A stretch of 8,998 nucleotides of DNA from Pseudobdellovibrio sp. (lineage in GTDB: Bacteria; Bdellovibrionota; Bdellovibrionia; Bdellovibrionales; Bdellovibrionaceae): contig JANWIU010000044.1 in the NCBI GenBank assembly GCA_025449725.1, forward strand, positions 1-8,998. The letters are read 5' to 3'. Numbering within the stretch: the first letter of the stretch is position 1; each line of letters starts with the position of its first letter. This document shows positions 6,801 through 8,998 of this stretch, in pieces. The notes below the pieces were generated by a model that saw nothing but the letters and a program-made list of their open reading frames with translations, had not been told where the DNA came from and ran no database searches. Position numbers and translations under genes: made by a program.

Positions 6801-7674
6801 AACTTTTTTCATTATATTTTTATTTTTTGCACAGCTCGCGTACGCCGTATCGATTCTTCAAGTTAAAAACAACCGCGTGCTTCTTTCAATGGACGGCGAA
6901 AAGCTGGAAGTGGGCCAATCAGTTACCTTAAACGACACTGACGGCAAAGAAGTGGCTAAAGCCATTATCACACAAGCCAAAGGTGAAAAAGCGATTGCCA
7001 CCATCAAAAGCGGCAAAGCTGACGGCAGCGAAACCGTTGTGGTGGGTAACGGCGGCACCAGTACCCCGGTTGCCGAAGAAGAGATCTCTCCGGATTCGTA
7101 TGCTAAAAAAAGTAAAAATCCCCGCTTAAATGGTAAAAAACTGGCGGTCGTACTTACTGCATCCATTAACAACATGTCTACTAAGCAATCGGACTTAGCT
7201 TTAAATATCGAAGACGTAAAGCTTGCAGGTACAGGCATTGGTATCGCAGCCACAATGGATTACCCGTTAAATACCTGGCTTATTTTGCGCGGCACTTTGG
7301 GTTATGAACCTTTTGTGGCCAGCGGTTCAGGAAACTTTTTAATTTGTGATAGCAAAACTTCGCGGGACTGTACGGTGAATATTAATTATTTATCTGCGGG
7401 CGGCTTTGCCAGAGTGAACTTAACGAAGTCTAAATTTCAATTATGGGCCGGCGCCGGCGGTTCAGCCAAGTTTCCGATCAGTAAAAGCAGTACGGCTTTG
7501 GTAGACAGCGATATTAAGCTGACCATCACCTTTGCCGCAGCCGGCGGGGCTGACTGGTTTATCTCTAACAGCTCTTTTGTGCCGTTAAATTTAGAATTCC
7601 AGATGTTTCAGCCATCAGATACGGTCACCGCGAACCAAATTCTGCTGCGCGGTGGATACGGCTGGGTTTTTTAA
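6793..7674 (+). CDS. Exported outer-membrane beta-barrel protein with N-terminal SH3-like segment
   Basis: 293 residues, family not recognised. Signal peptide 1-18 (SKTFFIIFLFFAQLAYA, signal peptidase I cut after AYA). Residues ~19-77 form a compact beta-rich segment with SH3/OB-like rhythm (ILQVKNNRVLLSMDGEKLEVGQ, then KAIITQAKGEKAIATIKSG). A Gly/Thr/Glu linker with KKSKNPRLNGKK (~84-116) follows. The C-terminal ~175 residues show alternating amphipathic strands and Gly-rich turns (GTGIGIAATMDYPLNTWLILRGTLGYEP, LWAGAGGSAKFPIS, FAAAGGADWFISNSS). The protein ends in aromatic WVF, the usual C-terminal signal for BAM-mediated outer-membrane insertion. C185 and C193 lie in one predicted loop. The length suits an 8-stranded barrel. 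The start overlaps the lipoprotein gene by 8 bases. AAGGGAG (6774-6780) is 12 nt upstream, rather far, so coupling may help. Function unknown; a structural or adhesive envelope role is only a guess. Confidence 0.8.
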   Translation: MSKTFFIIFLFFAQLAYAVSILQVKNNRVLLSMDGEKLEVGQSVTLNDTDGKEVAKAIITQAKGEKAIATIKSGKADGSETVVVGNGGTSTPVAEEEISPDSYAKKSKNPRLNGKKLAVVLTASINNMSTKQSDLALNIEDVKLAGTGIGIAATMDYPLNTWLILRGTLGYEPFVASGSGNFLICDSKTSRDCTVNINYLSAGGFARVNLTKSKFQLWAGAGGSAKFPISKSSTALVDSDIKLTITFAAAGGADWFISNSSFVPLNLEFQMFQPSDTVTANQILLRGGYGWVF

Positions 7675-7685
7675 CCGAATCTTAA

Positions 7686-7714
7686 AGTCTTAAGCCCTAA
7701 CATAAGACTGTTTT
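7686..7714 (+). terminator. Weak terminator-like hairpin after the beta-barrel gene
   Basis: AGTCTTA (7686-7692) pairs with TAAGACT (7703-7709) across a 10-nt loop, followed by G and TTTT (7711-7714). The stem is only 7 bp and AT-rich and the T tract is short, so termination would be partial. The left arm can also pair with a second TAAGACT at 7770-7776, which may make this structure conditional. Confidence 0.45.
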
Positions 7715-7750
7715 ATGACTTCGATAAATTCGATTGTTTCGCACCTTTGC

Positions 7751-7788
7751 AACCCTATTGGTAGTCTCGTAAGACTTACGAAAGGGTT
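7751..7788 (+). promoter_or_regulatory. Leader stem-loop that can sequester the ribosome binding site of the following gene
   Basis: AACCCT (7751-7756) is complementary to AGGGTT (7783-7788). The latter contains the GGG of the Shine-Dalgarno GAAAGGG (7780-7786), 6 nt before ATG 7793. Inside lies a second perfect stem, TCGTAA-GAC-TTACGA (7767-7781). Folded, this would block initiation. Whether it folds in the cell, and what would open it, cannot be seen. The inner 15-bp palindrome might instead be a protein-binding site in DNA. Confidence 0.45.
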
Positions 7789-7792
7789 TTGA

Positions 7793-8332
7793 ATGAACCG
7801 TTTTTTCATATTGCTGCTGATATTGTGCGTGCTTACGCTTGCGAATGCAGAGGCCATTGAGGGCCTTAATACGCGCGATAGTTACCTGGGTAGCACTACT
7901 TCTAACAATATTTTAGTCTTTGCCAGTAACAACCGTGTGATTAAACCGCTGGATGAAAAACTTTTAAAATTTGTGTCTGATACTTTACATGTTGGTAAGC
8001 CGGGCCTGAATTTAAATTGCGATGTAAAAGTCAGAGAAATCACGGAAGAAAAAAAGTTTTCAGATGGCGTACGGCGGATTCAAATGCTGGAGATTATTTT
8101 TAAAACGAATTACATGAACTTACCGGAAGAAAAAATGTACTTCCCTGTTGGCTCACAAGTAACAAAAGAAGTTAAGGTTTCAAAGTTTGCGGGTACGGTT
8201 GAAGAGATACAACTGCAGTCAGATGACTTGGCTGATAGCCGGTTTATCTTTCAACACAATGGCCGTGGGGAGATTGTTTGGATGAGTTTTGAAGATGATC
8301 AGAAGATTGCGCCTTGTGCGGTGAGGGATTAG
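7793..8332 (+). CDS. Secreted periplasmic protein of unknown function
   Basis: 179 residues; no family recognised. A classical signal peptide spans 1-19 (NRFFILLLILCVLTLANA), with signal peptidase I cleavage after ANA. The mature ~160-residue protein is mixed alpha/beta with many charged residues and no membrane segment. C76 (LNLNC) and C175 (KIAPC) are the only mature cysteines and could link the middle of the chain to its end. Hydrophobic strands such as IQMLEIIFKTNYMNL and RFIFQHNGRGEIVWMSF suggest a compact beta-sheet domain. ATG 7793 has GAAAGGG at 6 nt. The leader carries the hairpins listed separately, so expression may be controlled at translation or by attenuation. It is the last gene before a recombinase and could belong either to the host backbone or to the flank of an inserted element. 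Confidence 0.75.
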   Translation: MNRFFILLLILCVLTLANAEAIEGLNTRDSYLGSTTSNNILVFASNNRVIKPLDEKLLKFVSDTLHVGKPGLNLNCDVKVREITEEKKFSDGVRRIQMLEIIFKTNYMNLPEEKMYFPVGSQVTKEVKVSKFAGTVEEIQLQSDDLADSRFIFQHNGRGEIVWMSFEDDQKIAPCAVRD

Positions 8333-8414
8333 TAGGTACAAAACCTATTGAAGACTTTTTGTGTGGCACTTAATTTGAATCAGTTGGATCAGGCAATATG
8401 CCTGAAAGGAATTT
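8333..8414 (+). promoter_or_regulatory. Region upstream of the recombinase: sigma-54-like site, hairpin and RBS
   Basis: TAGGT (8333-8337) pairs with ACCTA (8343-8347) and TTTTT follows at 8356-8360; this is a poor terminator. TGGCAC-T-TAAT-TTGAA (8364-8379) resembles the sigma-54 -24/-12 consensus TGGCACGNNNNTTGCW with correct spacing, but the -12 GC is GA. A perfect 7-bp hairpin, TCAGGCA-ATA-TGCCTGA (8389-8405), sits at the expected start of such a transcript. It abuts the Shine-Dalgarno GAAAGGA (8404-8410), 4 nt before ATG 8415. The hairpin and RBS are visible directly; the promoter is tentative. Confidence 0.4.
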
Positions 8415-8474
8415 ATGAAAAACTCAAATAAAATGGCCCATAAAAAAAAGATCCAGCCACTTCTATGCAACTGA
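8415..8474 (+). CDS. 19-codon upstream ORF with A_AAA_AAG heptamer, overlapping the recombinase gene
   Basis: Nineteen codons, ATG 8415 to TGA 8472-8474, with a good Shine-Dalgarno (GAAAGGA) 4 nt upstream. The peptide is Lys/Asn-rich (KNSNKMAHKKKIQPLLCN) and resembles no known protein. Its frame crosses eight A (8442-8449) and G 8450, read as CAT-AAA-AAA-AAG-ATC, so the heptamer A_AAA_AAG (8444-8450) is in the phase known to promote -1 slippage in dnaX and several IS elements. A -1 shift moves the ribosome into the recombinase frame with no stop, adding 17 residues to that protein. Without a shift, the stop overlaps the recombinase ATG by 10 bases, which would allow coupled re-initiation. It is either a coupling leader, the first part of a frameshifted recombinase, or a result of an indel in the A tract. 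Confidence 0.5.
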   Translation: MKNSNKMAHKKKIQPLLCN

Positions 8475-8998
8475 ACTTTTCGGCTCACAACCAAAATCCT
8501 TATTACCAATACGTACCGATTTCGGTTTACAATGCAAAATTCTCGGACCTACTGAGTATCCATTTGCAAAAAAATCCTATGTCTAGAATCAAAGACAGAA
8601 AAGTTCATTACAATTCATTTAAAAACACATTCGAAGACGCTACCCTCTTGCAGGTCAATTCACACACCATTGGACTATGGTTCCAGTATATAAAGCAAAA
8701 GCATAACCTTTCAGACAGGACTTTAAATACAATAAAGTCCGACCTAAACTCTTTTTTTAGAGACTTGGTTGAACAGAATATTTTGACAAACTCTCCACTG
8801 GAAAAAGTTAAATTCGACTATCGGCCTACTCCAAGACGAAAGAGAATAGTGTTGTCGGTTCCTGAAGTGAAAAATATATTGGCGCAGGCGCAAATTCGTA
8901 GTCCTGAAGTGCTATATCCTTTTCTTTTTTTGTGTGCCCACACTGGTGCGCGACGATCTGAAGTGCTAAACCTAAAACGTGAAGACATAGACTTAGGC
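8465..8998 (+). CDS. Tyrosine recombinase/phage-type integrase, N-terminal part (3' truncated by window edge)
   Basis: 178 codons are present and the frame runs off the window. Residues ~55-115 fit the SAM-like core-binding domain (HTIGLWFQYIKQKHNL, then TLNTIKSDLNSFFRDLVEQ). After a basic linker (RPTPRRKR, 120-127) the catalytic domain begins at ~130. HTGARRSEVLNLKREDIDL (159-177) holds the conserved TG-x-R-x-S-E box with R163 as the first catalytic arginine. The later Lys, H-x-x-R, His/Trp and nucleophilic Tyr lie beyond the edge, so activity cannot be judged. Family role: site-specific DNA cutting and joining in integrative elements, phages or integrons. The frame has a stop at 8441-8443 and no start codon before ATG 8465, which itself lacks a Shine-Dalgarno. 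Translation may therefore depend on the overlapping upstream ORF. Leu is often CTA here (six of 178 codons; three noted in the 555 codons of gspL), a hint of foreign origin. Confidence 0.9.
   Translation, partial: MQLNFSAHNQNPYYQYVPISVYNAKFSDLLSIHLQKNPMSRIKDRKVHYNSFKNTFEDATLLQVNSHTIGLWFQYIKQKHNLSDRTLNTIKSDLNSFFRDLVEQNILTNSPLEKVKFDYRPTPRRKRIVLSVPEVKNILAQAQIRSPEVLYPFLFLCAHTGARRSEVLNLKREDIDLG

Noticed and set aside
6858..7253. 131-codon open frame on the minus strand inside the beta-barrel gene
   Set aside because: It mirrors the coding sequence of an exported protein with a clear signal peptide, and its own translation is low-complexity Ser/Ala/Leu.
7769..7779. Possible Bdellovibrio-type LexA box
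   Set aside because: The sequence is GTAA-N3-TTAC, the reverse arrangement of the reported TTAC-N3-GTAA, so it does not match. No true TTAC-N3-GTAA was noticed in the window.
8389..8405. Attachment site core for the recombinase
   Set aside because: The 7-bp dyad could resemble a crossover core, but without the far end of the element no direct repeat can be tested; it is equally explained as a leader hairpin.
1..8998. CRISPR array, tRNA or rRNA gene, insertion sequence
   Set aside because: No regularly spaced repeats, no cloverleaf with a recognisable T-loop, no rRNA-like conserved stretch, and no transposase or terminal inverted repeats were seen on either strand.

Overview
The window looks like chromosomal DNA of a Gram-negative predatory-type bacterium, most likely a member of the Bdellovibrionota (Bdellovibrio or Pseudobdellovibrio-like). 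This assignment is an inference. It rests on the gene order gspI-J-K-L-M-N, a GspL with a PilM-like cytoplasmic half, a Leptospira/delta-type GspN, moderately AT-rich coding DNA, and several small exported proteins of no recognised family. All genes seen are on the + strand.

Region 1 (1-5780) is the 3' part of a type II secretion (T2SS) operon. It holds the C-terminus of GspI, then the minor pseudopilins GspJ and GspK, the inner-membrane platform proteins GspL and GspM, and GspN. Four of the five junctions are start/stop overlaps (GTGA, a 14-bp overlap, ATGA, ATGA), so translation is probably coupled. Only gspK-gspL has a gap (68 bp, with a fresh Shine-Dalgarno). GspI, J and K should form the pseudopilus tip, GspL and GspM the platform that connects the ATPase to the pseudopilus, and GspN an AsmA/TamB-like periplasmic accessory. 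The secreted substrates are not visible here.

Region 2 (5781-6470) is a 171-bp regulatory gap, ssb (single-stranded DNA-binding protein with an intact DIPF tip), and a strong intrinsic terminator. The gap has several dyads, one of them over a candidate -35 element.

Region 3 (6471-8332) encodes exported proteins of unknown role: a 101-aa lipoprotein that starts 24 bp after the ssb terminator with no Shine-Dalgarno, an overlapping 293-aa outer-membrane beta-barrel protein, and a separate 179-aa secreted protein. The leader of the last gene can fold in mutually exclusive ways and can hide its ribosome binding site.

Region 4 (8333-8998) opens what may be a mobile element. A 19-codon ORF with a good Shine-Dalgarno runs into a tyrosine recombinase gene that is cut by the window edge. 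The small ORF carries an in-frame A_AAA_AAG heptamer, and a -1 shift there leads exactly into the recombinase frame. This is the most unusual structure in the window. The rest of the window is a well-formed housekeeping and secretion locus, and no novel multi-gene system is evident.
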